Shown here in pieces: positions 16,547 through 24,295 of a stretch of DNA of 43,091 nt. Under the pieces are notes generated by a model. It was not told where the DNA came from, searched no databases, and saw nothing but the letters and a program-made list of their open reading frames with translations. The translations under genes and the position numbers were made by a program. How positions within the stretch are numbered: the first letter of the stretch is position 1; each line of letters opens with the position of its first letter. Source of the stretch: Bacilli bacterium (GTDB lineage Bacteria > Bacillota_I > Bacilli_A > RFN20 > CAG-826); the NCBI GenBank assembly GCA_017445245.1, contig JAFSUM010000030.1, forward strand, positions 1-43,091. The letters run 5' to 3'.

Positions 16547-16694
16547 GGAAAACGGCTATTTTGTCGACGATTCCGAAACTCTTAGGCGAAAGGCTGGCAC
16601 AATACGATGTTGAATCGCATGGATTTATTCAATGGCTTAGGACATCAAAGTGGATTATGCGTAATACAGATTCCGAACTGGGCACGCTTTGAGA

Positions 16695-16991
16695 TTAGCT
16701 TGGACTGTTGAGCCGATAGAAAGTGAAACCCATGCCATTAAGGTAGGGGCATAAATCAATTGAAAAACCCGCCGGGCAGGATATGCCTCTGGCGGGTTTG
16801 TTTTGCTTTTCGCCGATGCTGTCGATGAACTTGGCGATCTCGTTCTTCTCGTCGGGGAGGCTTCTGCCGTTTTCCCATTTGGAGACGGACCTATCGGTGA
16901 CGCCTAAGGTATCTGCAAGTTCGCGCTGAGTGAGATTTTTGCGTTTTCTTTGTTCGGTAATGAGATTTCCTATTTCGTATTGCTTTTCCAT
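16695..16991 (-). CDS. Truncated XRE helix-turn-helix gene, paralogue of the HTH in the ABC fusion
   Basis: Residues 1-47 (MEKQYEIGNLIT start, then LTQRELADTLGVTDRSVSKW and ENGRSLPD) closely match the HTH of the 12265 protein, including the same first 12 residues. After LPD the similarity stops and EKNEIAKFIDSIGEKQ follows, then the frame runs through a terminator hairpin (16766-16798). So an internal deletion has probably joined the HTH to an unrelated 3' end, and the last ~30 codons are not real coding sequence. AAGGAG lies 7 bases before the ATG. It may still produce a small HTH protein able to bind the same operator as its paralogue. Confidence 0.5.
   Translation of the reverse strand: MEKQYEIGNLITEQRKRKNLTQRELADTLGVTDRSVSKWENGRSLPDEKNEIAKFIDSIGEKQNKPARGISCPAGFSIDLCPYLNGMGFTFYRLNSPS
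16766..16798 (-). terminator. Rho-independent terminator inside the truncated HTH frame
   Basis: AACCCGCC (16766-16773) and GGCGGGTT (16791-16798) form a perfect 8-bp stem. On the minus strand it is followed by a T-run; on the plus strand GGCGGGTTTGTTTT could also serve the exporter operon. Confidence 0.75.
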
Positions 16992-17141
16992 GTCTCGCTC
17001 CTTTCGTCCGCATCATGCGCCTAGCAAGTGGGCATGGCAAATAAATGGCTAAGAGTTCTCTCGGCTTTTGGTAGAACTTTTGTTTTCGACGTCGCCAATC
17101 GGTTTTCCGCCCATATATCTACGCAGTTCAGAAATTAGCGG

Positions 17142-17173
17142 GGGTCGTCGTGCCAAGGAACATAAGAACCTCG
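17142..17173 (-). repeat. Fourth att-arm-like block (D)
   Basis: AGGAACATAAGAACCTCG (17156-17173) resembles the arm blocks at A (GGGAACATAAGAACGCG) and B (AGGAACATAAAGATTCTC), with GTCGTC upstream as at B. It lies ~40 bases beyond the recombinase tail stop, on the element side of site C, so it may be an outer recombinase-binding repeat of the circular form or a relic. Nothing else is assigned in 16992-17210. Confidence 0.35.
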
Positions 17174-17210
17174 TTTTTCATCGAAAAGCCAGCATTTATC
17201 GTTATTTTCT

Positions 17211-17370
17211 TTACATATCTACGGCGTCGAGGTCTAAAACGCATAGGATTTTGACGGTCGCTCGGATGGCCTTCTGGCGCTCAAAACGCCCCTTCTCAAC
17301 GAAGGTAGCATGGCTGAAAAGCATCGATAACTCCGCTACTTTTTCGAATCTTTTAAGCGCAGCATTGCAA
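17211..17370 (-). pseudogene. Detached 3' end of the serine recombinase gene
   Basis: In the frame in which the recombinase crosses the att core (ARRDCCN), the copy at site C continues AALKRFEKVAELSMLFSHAT, then FVEKGRFERQKAIRA and ends LDLDAVDM at a TAA (17213-17211). That is 50 codons without a stop, with protein-like composition. Joining core B to core C, as in the excised circle, restores one continuous recombinase gene of about 639 codons. In the integrated state this piece has no start of its own apart from a weak internal ATG at 17324. Confidence 0.65.
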
Positions 17371-17384
17371 CAGTCTCGACGTGC
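17329..17384 (-). repeat. att site C: junction of the element with intact rlmD
   Basis: The core 17363-17384 is identical to sites A and B and encodes the HVETVAM of RlmD. The rest of the rlmD 3' end (LRLKDSKK and stop, 17336-17362) and the bases beyond match site A closely (56 bases, two mismatches in the coding part). RlmD coding upstream of the core is chromosomal; downstream it is supplied by the element. Confidence 0.8.
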
Positions 17385-18694
17385 ATCGTAAATGGGAACA
17401 TGTCGACCGGCTGTACGGATTCTAAAGAATAGGCTTTCGATAAATATTTCACATCACGCGCAAGCGTAGAAGGGTCACAAGACACATATACAATACGGTT
17501 GGGCTTAAGCTTGCAGATGGCGTCCAGGCATCTTTCGTCCGAACCCTTTCGCGGGGGGTCGAGGAAAACAACATCCACGTGTTGATTATTTCGAGCCATT
17601 CTAACCATGAAGGAGCTCGCGTCGTCGCAATAAAAGCGAACGTTGGAGATGCCGTTGCGCTTCGCGTTTTGGATTGCATCTTTAACCGCGGCTTCGACGA
17701 TTTCGACCGCGATGACGTTCTTGCAGGATTTCGAAGCGACCATGCCAATGGTTCCGATGCCGGAATACGCATCAAAGATGGTTTCTTCGCCCGTCAGACG
17801 AGCCGCCTTAATGGCCTCGCCATATAGTTTTTCCGTCATCACGGGATTCACCTGATAGAAGGATTTCGGGGAGATGCGGAAACGGATGCCACAAAGCATG
17901 TCCTCGATGAATCCGGGCCCATAGAGAACGCGCTCAAAGTCGCCAAGGATCACGTTGGTGTGCCGCGGGTTCACGTTTTGGACGACCGTGGTGATGAAGG
18001 GGCACTCCTTGACGAGGGCTTTCACGAAATTGTTGCGGGACGGAAAGGCTTCTTTATAGGTAACGAGGACCACCATGACGCCATCCAAATGTTTGGAGGT
18101 GCGGATGAGGGCGTGGCGAAGCATACCCCTACCCTCGTCTTCGAGGTAGGGCTCGATTTTGAAAGACGGCGCGAGTTTTTTGATCGCATCGAGAATCTGC
18201 TTCGCGCGCTCGTCTTCGATATAGCAGGTGTCGACCGGAACGATGACGTGGGTATTTGCCTTGTAGAATCCGCAGTACCAACGACCGCGATTGTCCTTGG
18301 CAAAAGGCATTTGGATCTTGTTGCGGTAGAAATAAGGGTCGTCCATGCCGATGCACGGGGCGACTTCCACGTCCATCTTCGCGATCTTGCGAAACTGCTC
18401 CCCTACTTTCTTCGTTTTGTATTCAAGTTGGGCGGGATATGCGAGCTGTTGGAAATCGCAACCCCCGCAGGCGGAGCATATTTTGCATTTCGGATCAACG
18501 CGGTCTGCGGACTTTTTCGTCAAACGAACGAGTTTTCCGAATTTTGCGCCGTTACGGGAATAATCGAATGCAATCTCCCCTTCTTCTCCCGGAAACATGG
18601 CGGAAACAAAATAGACGTCCTTGCCGTTTTTGACGACGCCTTTGCCTTCGTAGCTCAGGTCGACGCAAGTGGCGGAGAACGTCTTTGGAATCAT
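17336..18694 (-). CDS. rlmD: 23S rRNA (uracil-5-)-methyltransferase, RlmD/RlmCD family
   Basis: 452 residues. N-terminal TRAM domain (FSATCVDLSYEGKGVV), cysteine cluster at Cys70, Cys73, Cys76 and Cys79 (CKICSACGGCDFQQL) for a [4Fe-4S] centre, SAM-binding FDAYSGIGTIGM, FLDPPRKGSD, and the catalytic cysteine in VYVSCDPSTLARD. It methylates a uracil at C5 in 23S rRNA, using SAM. The ATG overlaps the metG stop by one base (TAATG), so metG and rlmD are translated together. The last residues after HVETVAM (LRLKDSKK) come from the inserted element. Whether it acts on U1939, U747 or both, as in Bacillota RlmCD, cannot be read here. Confidence 0.9.
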   Translation of the reverse strand: MIPKTFSATCVDLSYEGKGVVKNGKDVYFVSAMFPGEEGEIAFDYSRNGAKFGKLVRLTKKSADRVDPKCKICSACGGCDFQQLAYPAQLEYKTKKVGEQFRKIAKMDVEVAPCIGMDDPYFYRNKIQMPFAKDNRGRWYCGFYKANTHVIVPVDTCYIEDERAKQILDAIKKLAPSFKIEPYLEDEGRGMLRHALIRTSKHLDGVMVVLVTYKEAFPSRNNFVKALVKECPFITTVVQNVNPRHTNVILGDFERVLYGPGFIEDMLCGIRFRISPKSFYQVNPVMTEKLYGEAIKAARLTGEETIFDAYSGIGTIGMVASKSCKNVIAVEIVEAAVKDAIQNAKRNGISNVRFYCDDASSFMVRMARNNQHVDVVFLDPPRKGSDERCLDAICKLKPNRIVYVSCDPSTLARDVKYLSKAYSLESVQPVDMFPFTMHVETVAMLRLKDSKK

Positions 18695-20295
18695 TAGGCA
18701 GCCACCTTTTCTTTGGGGCCGGCCATCATTTCCGCGATGGCCTTGATTTCAGCCTCGCCATCAAGGCGGGGGAAGAGCTGGGCGCCCTTATGGACGGTCT
18801 TGCCATCGAGGCAACCGAACTTGGCGGCGTCTTCGTAAACGCCTTTCTCTAGGCCGAGGGATCTGAAGATTTCCGGCGACTTCTCAACTAAGATCGGGGA
18901 GAGCAATAAACCAGCCGCGTAGAGGACCTGCGCCAAATGGGACATGACGGAAGCGAGTTCCTTGTCCTTAGAAGGATCTTTGGCAAGAGCCCAAGGCGCT
19001 TTTTCTTCGATGTATTTGTTCGCACGCCCCACGAGTTCCATGACTTTCACATAGGCCTCGGTAACTTGGAGGTTGTCGTTAAGCGTCTCGTAGGCCACGA
19101 TGGTCTTGCGCAGCAAATCAGAAACTTCGACATCAATATCATCGAGATCGCCCGGGAAGGCAGGAATCGTGCCGCCGTAATACTTCTCGATCATCGAGAC
19201 GGTACGATTGAGCAGATTGCCAAGGTTATTGGCCAAATCGAGGTTGATGCGGAGGACGAATTGTTCGGGCGTGAAGGTGCCGTTCTCGCCGAAGGGAACT
19301 TCGGAAACGAGGTAATAACGAACAGCATCGACGCCATAACGTTCGATAAGAGGGTACGCGGAGATGGTGTTGCCCCTGGATTTGCTCATCTTGCCGTCTT
19401 TCATCATCAAAAGGCCGTGGACAAACACGCGGTTAGGCTTCCTTAAACCAAGGGATTCGAGGAACATCGGCCAATAGATGGTGTGGAAACGGTTGATATC
19501 GGCACCGATGACGTGAACGATTTCACATTCGGGATCAAGCCAGAACTTCTTGAAGTTGGAATCATCGGGCTGGAGGTAGCCAAGCGCGGTGATGTAATTG
19601 GTCAACGCATCGAGCCAAACATAGACCACGTGCTTCTCGTTTTCGAGAACGGGCACGCCCCAAGAGAAGGAGGTGCGGGAAACGCAGAGATCCTGAAGAC
19701 CCGGTTTGATGAAGGTGTTGATCATCTCGTTTTTGCGGGATTCGGGTGTGATGAAAAGCGGATTAGCGTCGTAATAGGCCAAAAGCGGTTCGACATATTT
19801 GCCACAGTTGAAGAAATAGGCTTCCTCGTCTTTCTTTTCGACCGGGCGACCGCATTCGGGGCAAAGATGTTCTTCGCCGACTTGGGTCTCGGTCCAATAG
19901 GATTCTTCATGGACGCAGTACCAACCGGTATAGGTGGAAAGATAGATATCCCCCTGCTCTACCATGCGGGAGAAAATCTTCTGCACGGTTTCGACGTGGC
20001 GGGGTTGCGTGGTGCGGATGAAATCGTCGTTTTCGATTTTCATCGCATCCCAAAGGGTAAGGAAACGTTTCGCGACATCGTCGACGAATTCCTGCGGGGT
20101 GACCCCGTTCGCGGCGGCGTTTTTCTGAATCTTCTCGCCGTGCTCATCAAGGCCGGTGAGGAAGAAAGTTTCGAATCCGCGGAGCTTCTTGCCGCGGGCG
20201 ATGACGTCGCACATGGTCGTGCAGTAGGCATGACCGAGGTGCGGGGAGGCACTGGGGTAATAAATCGGGGTAGTGATGTAGAACTTTTTGGACAT
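18694..20295 (-). CDS. metG: Methionyl-tRNA synthetase
   Basis: 533 residues from the ATG at 20295, which has AAGGAGG upstream; the frame is open further upstream but without family similarity. Class I signatures: HLGH (residues 19-22) and KMSKS (in MKDGKMSKSRGN). The zinc-knuckle part shows CPECGRP; the anticodon-binding helical domain follows. It charges initiator and elongator tRNA-Met. It ends shortly after the helical domain, so the extra C-terminal EMAP/Trbp111-like tRNA-binding domain found in many bacterial MetG proteins is absent. First gene of the metG-rlmD operon, with an extended -10 promoter upstream. Confidence 0.93.
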   Translation of the reverse strand: MSKKFYITTPIYYPSASPHLGHAYCTTMCDVIARGKKLRGFETFFLTGLDEHGEKIQKNAAANGVTPQEFVDDVAKRFLTLWDAMKIENDDFIRTTQPRHVETVQKIFSRMVEQGDIYLSTYTGWYCVHEESYWTETQVGEEHLCPECGRPVEKKDEEAYFFNCGKYVEPLLAYYDANPLFITPESRKNEMINTFIKPGLQDLCVSRTSFSWGVPVLENEKHVVYVWLDALTNYITALGYLQPDDSNFKKFWLDPECEIVHVIGADINRFHTIYWPMFLESLGLRKPNRVFVHGLLMMKDGKMSKSRGNTISAYPLIERYGVDAVRYYLVSEVPFGENGTFTPEQFVLRINLDLANNLGNLLNRTVSMIEKYYGGTIPAFPGDLDDIDVEVSDLLRKTIVAYETLNDNLQVTEAYVKVMELVGRANKYIEEKAPWALAKDPSKDKELASVMSHLAQVLYAAGLLLSPILVEKSPEIFRSLGLEKGVYEDAAKFGCLDGKTVHKGAQLFPRLDGEAEIKAIAEMMAGPKEKVAA

Positions 20296-20325
20296 ATGAG
20301 ATCCTCCTTCGTTCAAGACGGGCGT

Positions 20326-20334
20326 ATTGTAACA
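20326..20334 (-). promoter_or_regulatory. Extended -10 promoter of metG-rlmD
   Basis: Minus strand TGTTACAAT, 31 bases before the metG ATG; no clear -35. No T-box-like leader fits in the ~70 bases between the rpmE terminator and metG. Confidence 0.55.
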
Positions 20335-20367
20335 TTCTAAGCGCGCTTGTGTATGCATAACGCGTAG

Positions 20368-20390
20368 AAAAAGGACCGCCGAAGCGATCC
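20368..20390 (-). terminator. Terminator after rpmE
   Basis: Minus strand GGATCGC-TTCG-GCGGTCC stem with a stable TTCG loop (plus 20373-20390), followed by five T (plus 20368-20372). Confidence 0.85.
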
Positions 20391-20404
20391 TAGTTTTCGT
20401 TAAC

Positions 20405-20617
20405 TTACTTGCCTTGGGTCTGGGCCAGCTTCTTGTTGAAGCGGTCGATGCGGCCATCGGTGGTCACGAAGCGCTGCTTGCCAGTGTAGAAGGGGTGGCA
20501 GTTGGAGCAGGTATCGACCTTGATTTCCTTGAGGGTCGAACCACTCTCGAAGGTCGAACCGCAGGTGGTGCAGGTAACGACGCACTTCTGATAGTTGGGA
20601 TGGATTCCTTGTTTCAT
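20405..20617 (-). CDS. rpmE: 50S ribosomal protein L31 (zinc-binding type)
   Basis: 70 residues from the ATG at 20617 ([12 protein letters not shown]), with AAAGGAG 9 bases upstream. The two cysteine pairs TCTTC and [12 protein letters not shown] mark the zinc-binding type rather than the zinc-free YtiA type. Usual length. Monocistronic, with its own terminator; a possible -10 TATATT lies about 55 bases upstream. The intact zinc ligands suggest the protein doubles as a zinc store, as known for this family. Confidence 0.93.
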   Translation of the reverse strand: MKQGIHPNYQKCVVTCTTCGSTFESGSTLKEIKVDTCSNCHPFYTGKQRFVTTDGRIDRFNKKLAQTQGK

Positions 20618-20691
20618 CTTTTTAACTCCTTTCGCCGTGAGCCGCATAGGGGTCTCACAGAGAGCGGGTAAAATATACCCTAGCCAAACGG

Positions 20692-20718
20692 AAAAAGAAA
20701 CACCGAAATGTGGGTTTC
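20692..20718 (-). terminator. Terminator after the MBL-fold hydrolase gene
   Basis: Minus strand GAAACCC ... GGTGTTTC stem (plus 20697-20718, one bulged T) followed by TTTTT (plus 20692-20696). Confidence 0.6.
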
Positions 20719-20730
20719 GTATAAATACGG

Positions 20731-21333
20731 CTATTCTTCGTGCTCGAGACGGATTTCGTCGCCTGGCTTTACGAGCATCGCCCGTTCATAGGAAACCCTC
20801 ATATCCTGTCGGATATCGAAAAGGCTTCCGGGTTTCATATGATAAGGGATTAAATGCTTGGGTTGGATGATTCCGGCGACACGGCTCGCTTCTTCCGGTC
20901 CCATGTTGTAGATGCCGTCAATCGGCAAGAACGCATAATCGATCCCGCGACGCGAAAGGCGATTCATGAAGGGCATGTAATCGGTGTCGCCCGCGACATA
21001 AATCAATACGCCATCGACTTTGATGAGGTAGCCGACGCATTCGGAAGGGTCATGATTCTTGTTTCCGGCAGGCACCGCGTGGACCTCGAAACCAAAATAG
21101 TCGAAGTCGCGGTAGATGCCATCGCTAAAAGCGTCCTTGCTATGGACGACGATGGTGCGCTGGCTCATCGGAACGATGTGAGTCGCATTATGGTCATAAT
21201 GTTCGTGGGTGACCAAGACCAAATCGGCGGTCGGTTCATATCCTTCTCCAGCGTAAGGATCGACGTAAAGAACCTTACCCGCATCGGAAGTGATTCTTAG
21301 GGATGCATGTCCTTGGTAAAGCAGTTTTGCCAT
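20731..21333 (-). CDS. MBL-fold metal-dependent hydrolase (UlaG-like)
   Basis: 200 residues from the ATG at 21333 ([14 protein letters not shown], the usual start of this subfamily). The metal-binding motif is THEHYDH; further ligands probably come from the conserved aspartate in YVAGDTDY and from HLIPYH. This small beta-lactamase-fold group includes UlaG and many uncharacterised hydrolases; the substrate is unknown. There is no clear ribosome binding site before this ATG; an in-frame ATG 13 codons upstream would add a hydrophobic MEFFALLAIII and is less likely. Divergent from tldD across 180 bases. Single gene with its own terminator. Confidence 0.8.
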   Translation of the reverse strand: MAKLLYQGHASLRITSDAGKVLYVDPYAGEGYEPTADLVLVTHEHYDHNATHIVPMSQRTIVVHSKDAFSDGIYRDFDYFGFEVHAVPAGNKNHDPSECVGYLIKVDGVLIYVAGDTDYMPFMNRLSRRGIDYAFLPIDGIYNMGPEEASRVAGIIQPKHLIPYHMKPGSLFDIRQDMRVSYERAMLVKPGDEIRLEHEE

Positions 21334-21441
21334 GTTTGGAATAATGATAGCCAGCAACGCAAAAAACTCCATAAGCAAGAACAGGTTTCTTTGTAAAAAC
21401 CTCTTCTTTTTGTCTTTTTGTCGCAAAACCCTAATTTTCGA

Positions 21442-21469
21442 TTGAAAAATACGCGTGCACATGTAGATT
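21442..21469 (+). promoter_or_regulatory. Probable promoter of tldD-pmbA
   Basis: -35 TTGAAA (21442-21447), 16-base spacer, -10 TAGATT (21464-21469), 45 bases before the tldD ATG. Confidence 0.45.
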
Positions 21470-21513
21470 TATTTCGCTGCTTACAAAAGCAAATAAGAGA
21501 AAGGAACTCCAAT

Positions 21514-22923
21514 ATGATTAGCAAAGCATTGGCCCTAGAGGTGCTCAATGCCGCTCTCGCCACCGGCGGAGATTATGCCGAAATCTATGTTGAGGAGACC
21601 ACACCCGAGAGCTTCATGCTCGAAAACGGGAAGGTCGAATCGGTCGGCTCTCCCCAGGGTTATGGCTGCGGCTTACGCATTCTCAACGGTCTCCGTTCTG
21701 TCTATGGTTACACATCCGACCTCTCGAAGAAGAGCCTCCTCGCCTTGGCTGAGAAGCTCTCTGCTTCCTACGAAGGCGAACGCAAGATCACCGTGGAAAA
21801 GATCGGCAACGGCCGTTACAAGAAACATTCGTTCGTGGAGACCCATCTTCGCGATGTGCCCGCAGAGGAAAAAATCGACTACCTCCGCGAGATCTCCCAA
21901 ATCATCTCCGGCGTCGATCCGCGCATCGTCCGCGTCCAAACCGGCCTCACCTGCGCCGTAAAGAACATCGACCTCTTCGTCGCGGAAGGACCCGAAGCGA
22001 CCCACTTCCATAACATCGAGGAACGTTCCCGTTTGTTCATGATCGCCATCGCAGCCGGAGCAGAAGGCTTCGAAACCTACTTCAACGGCCCTGGCACCAC
22101 TGCCGGTTGGGAATTCTTCACGAAGACCTTGGACTATAAGAAGCTCGCGAAAGAGACTGGCGAAAAAGCCGTAATGATGCTCACCGCGAAAGAATGCCCC
22201 TCGGGACGTTACACCGTCGTCATCAAGAATGGTTGGGGTGGCGTCCTCTTCCACGAGGCATGTGGACATCCCCTTGAAGCCAGTTCGACCAGCAAAGGCC
22301 TCTCCGTCTTCTCCGATTCGATTGGCAAACCCATCGCCTCCCCATGCGTCTCCGCTTGGGACGATGGCACGATCGAGAACGAATGGGGCACCAGCGACAT
22401 CGACTCCGAAGGCGTCCCGACCCAGAAGAACGAATTGATCCGCGATGGCATCTGCGTCGGCTTTATGGTCGACCGTTTCTCCGCTAGACGCATGGACGGC
22501 ATCAAAGCTAACGGCACTAGCCGCAGGCAATCCTACCGCTATTGCCCGACTTCCCGCATGTCCAACACCTACATCGCCGCGGGCAAAGATGATCCCGAAG
22601 ACATCATCAAGGACACCCCGCTTGGCATCTATGTCGCCAACTTCGGCGGCGGTTCGGTCAACCCGACCACCGGCGAATTCAACTTCTCGGCTTCCGAGGC
22701 TTACATCATTCGCGATGGCAAGATCTGCGAACCCGTCAAAGGCTGCACCCTCATCGGCACGGGCCAAGAAGTCTTGATGCAAATCGACCGCGTCGGCAAC
22801 GACCTCGCCCTCGGTCAGGGCAATTGCGGCGCCGCCAGCGGCTCCGTCCCCGTCAACGTCGGTCAGCCCACGATCCGCCTAAAGGAAATCACCGTCGGCG
22901 GAAGAGGAGGTAAACTCGAATGA
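21514..22923 (+). CDS. tldD: TldD-family metalloprotease
   Basis: 469 residues from the ATG at 21514, with AAAGGAA upstream. The zinc motif HEACGH (residues 247-252) sits in GGVLFHEACGHPLEAS, and the C-terminal part has the family's GTSDIDSEGVPTQKN and GGGSVNPTTGEFNF. TldD and TldE/PmbA form a heterodimeric protease that cleaves unfolded peptides; it is known for microcin B17 and CcdA processing in E. coli and occurs widely as a two-gene unit. The stop overlaps the pmbA start by ATGA. TldD carries the catalytic zinc. Cytoplasmic. Confidence 0.92.
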   Translation: MISKALALEVLNAALATGGDYAEIYVEETTPESFMLENGKVESVGSPQGYGCGLRILNGLRSVYGYTSDLSKKSLLALAEKLSASYEGERKITVEKIGNGRYKKHSFVETHLRDVPAEEKIDYLREISQIISGVDPRIVRVQTGLTCAVKNIDLFVAEGPEATHFHNIEERSRLFMIAIAAGAEGFETYFNGPGTTAGWEFFTKTLDYKKLAKETGEKAVMMLTAKECPSGRYTVVIKNGWGGVLFHEACGHPLEASSTSKGLSVFSDSIGKPIASPCVSAWDDGTIENEWGTSDIDSEGVPTQKNELIRDGICVGFMVDRFSARRMDGIKANGTSRRQSYRYCPTSRMSNTYIAAGKDDPEDIIKDTPLGIYVANFGGGSVNPTTGEFNFSASEAYIIRDGKICEPVKGCTLIGTGQEVLMQIDRVGNDLALGQGNCGAASGSVPVNVGQPTIRLKEITVGGRGGKLE

Positions 22924-24239
22924 ACTTCGCCAAATTCTTTGAATTAGCCAAAGCAAAGGGCATTGAAGAAAGCCAGCTCTCCTTCTCCAAATCTAACGCC
23001 CTTTCCATCTCTTTGTTCCGTCACGAAATCGAAAACTTCTCCGTCAATGACAGCCAATCGGTCATCGCCGCCGGTGTCATCAACGGCAAATTTGGTTCCT
23101 GCCGCACGGAAAAACTCGATAAGGACACCTTCCCCTTTCTCATCGATAACATCCTTCTCGCAGCTAGACTGAACGAAAAAGAAGAGGTCGCGGATATCTT
23201 CCCGGGTTCGCAAAAGTACCATAAGAAGAACGTCTATAACCCCAAGTTAGCCGCGGTTCCCGCGAATGAGAAGCTCGCTCTTATCCAAGATATCGAAAAA
23301 GCGATCTACGCCGCTGATAAAAGGGTCTGTGACGTCGAAGTCGGCTATTCCGAACGCGAATCCGAATCCGGGTTCTACAACTCCTTTGGCCTAAAGTTGA
23401 AGCAAAAGTCCAACTACTTCTACATCATGGCCGAAGTCGTCATGCGCGAAGGCGAAGCGACCAAGACCAATTACGATATGTTCCTCGACTCCGATCTCGA
23501 GGCCTTTGATAAAGACGCCTTCGTAAAGCGTGTCGTCGAAGGAGCGGCCAAGAAGTTCGGCGCCGATTCGATTGCCTCCAAGAAGTATCCGACCGTCATC
23601 GATCGCGACGTCATGGCGGACCTCATCGACTACTTCCTCTCCTCCGCGATTGCCGACGAAGTGCAGCGTCACTCCTCGATGCTAGAAGGAAAGCTCGAGC
23701 AGAAAATCGCTTCGAGCAAGTTGACCATCGAAGAAAAGCCGCTCACCAAAAACGTCTTCTTTTCCTATTTCGACGGGGAAGGCGTGGCGACCCAGAACAA
23801 GGTCATCGTCAAAAACGGCGTCCTCAAGCAGTACTTCTATAACAGGGAGACCGCGAAGAAGGACAACGTCGAATCCACGGGCAACGGCTCTTGGGGCGGT
23901 GGCAAGATCGGTACGAGCTATGGCAACATCTTCGTCAAGCCGGGCAAAGTCAGTTTCGACGAGCTCATCGCTGACATCGAAGACGGTGTCTATATCACCG
24001 AGGTCATGGGCTTAGGCACTGGCATGAATAGCACCTCTGGTGACTTCTCTTGCCAAGCGGAAGGCTTCCGCATCGTAAACGGCAAAGTGGCCGAGCCGCT
24101 CACCCTCATCACCTTGTCTGGCAACTTGCTCAAGATGCTTAAAGACCTCAAGGGTTTCGATAGTAACGCCAAGATGACCCTCGGTTCCATCAGCATTGCA
24201 AACGCCCGTATCAAATCGATGAATATCGGCGGTAAATAG
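22920..24239 (+). CDS. pmbA: TldE/PmbA-family protease subunit
   Basis: 439 residues, start overlapping the tldD stop. It shares the TldD fold (GVINGKFGSCRTEKL near the N-terminus, FFSYFDGEGVATQNK, FVKPGKVSFDELIADIEDGV, then MGLGTGMNSTSGDFSCQAEG near the end) but has no HExxxH motif, as expected for the non-zinc partner of the TldD/TldE heterodimer. Adjacent, overlapping genes indicate equal production. Followed by a bidirectional terminator. Confidence 0.92.
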   Translation: MNFAKFFELAKAKGIEESQLSFSKSNALSISLFRHEIENFSVNDSQSVIAAGVINGKFGSCRTEKLDKDTFPFLIDNILLAARLNEKEEVADIFPGSQKYHKKNVYNPKLAAVPANEKLALIQDIEKAIYAADKRVCDVEVGYSERESESGFYNSFGLKLKQKSNYFYIMAEVVMREGEATKTNYDMFLDSDLEAFDKDAFVKRVVEGAAKKFGADSIASKKYPTVIDRDVMADLIDYFLSSAIADEVQRHSSMLEGKLEQKIASSKLTIEEKPLTKNVFFSYFDGEGVATQNKVIVKNGVLKQYFYNRETAKKDNVESTGNGSWGGGKIGTSYGNIFVKPGKVSFDELIADIEDGVYITEVMGLGTGMNSTSGDFSCQAEGFRIVNGKVAEPLTLITLSGNLLKMLKDLKGFDSNAKMTLGSISIANARIKSMNIGGK

Positions 24240-24254
24240 CCTGCAATTATCAAA

Positions 24255-24279
24255 GAAAAGCCGCAATTCGCGGCTTTTC
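24255..24279. terminator. Bidirectional terminator between pmbA and the membrane protein gene
   Basis: GAAAAGCCGC and GCGGCTTTTC form a perfect 10-bp stem around a 5-base loop. The T-rich right arm (plus) and the T-rich minus end let it serve both convergent operons. Confidence 0.85.
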
Positions 24280-24295
24280 GTTTACTTTTGTTTGC

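Larger units (their letters stand above)
6262..17384. mobile_element. Integrative mobilizable element in the 3' end of rlmD
   Basis: About 11.1 kb between identical 22-bp cores B and C. It carries a serine recombinase at one end, a relaxase/replication initiator with a candidate oriT, an XRE regulator, and cargo: a DUF1016 protein, two ABC exporters and several decayed genes. No coupling protein, VirB4-like ATPase or other conjugation gene is visible, so transfer would need a helper. rlmD-type uracil methyltransferase genes are known targets of integrative elements; here the element restores the methyltransferase C-terminus. The remnants between 11.6 and 12.1 kb and between 16.4 and 17.2 kb point to cargo turnover. 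Confidence 0.75.

Noticed and set aside
17068-17391. 107-codon plus frame next to rlmD
   Set aside because: Lies opposite the recombinase tail and the rlmD 3' end, both of which read sensibly on the minus strand.
21673-22782. 369-codon minus-strand frame opposite tldD
   Set aside because: Shadow of tldD; the repeated D/G/A/V pattern follows from the complement of its codons.
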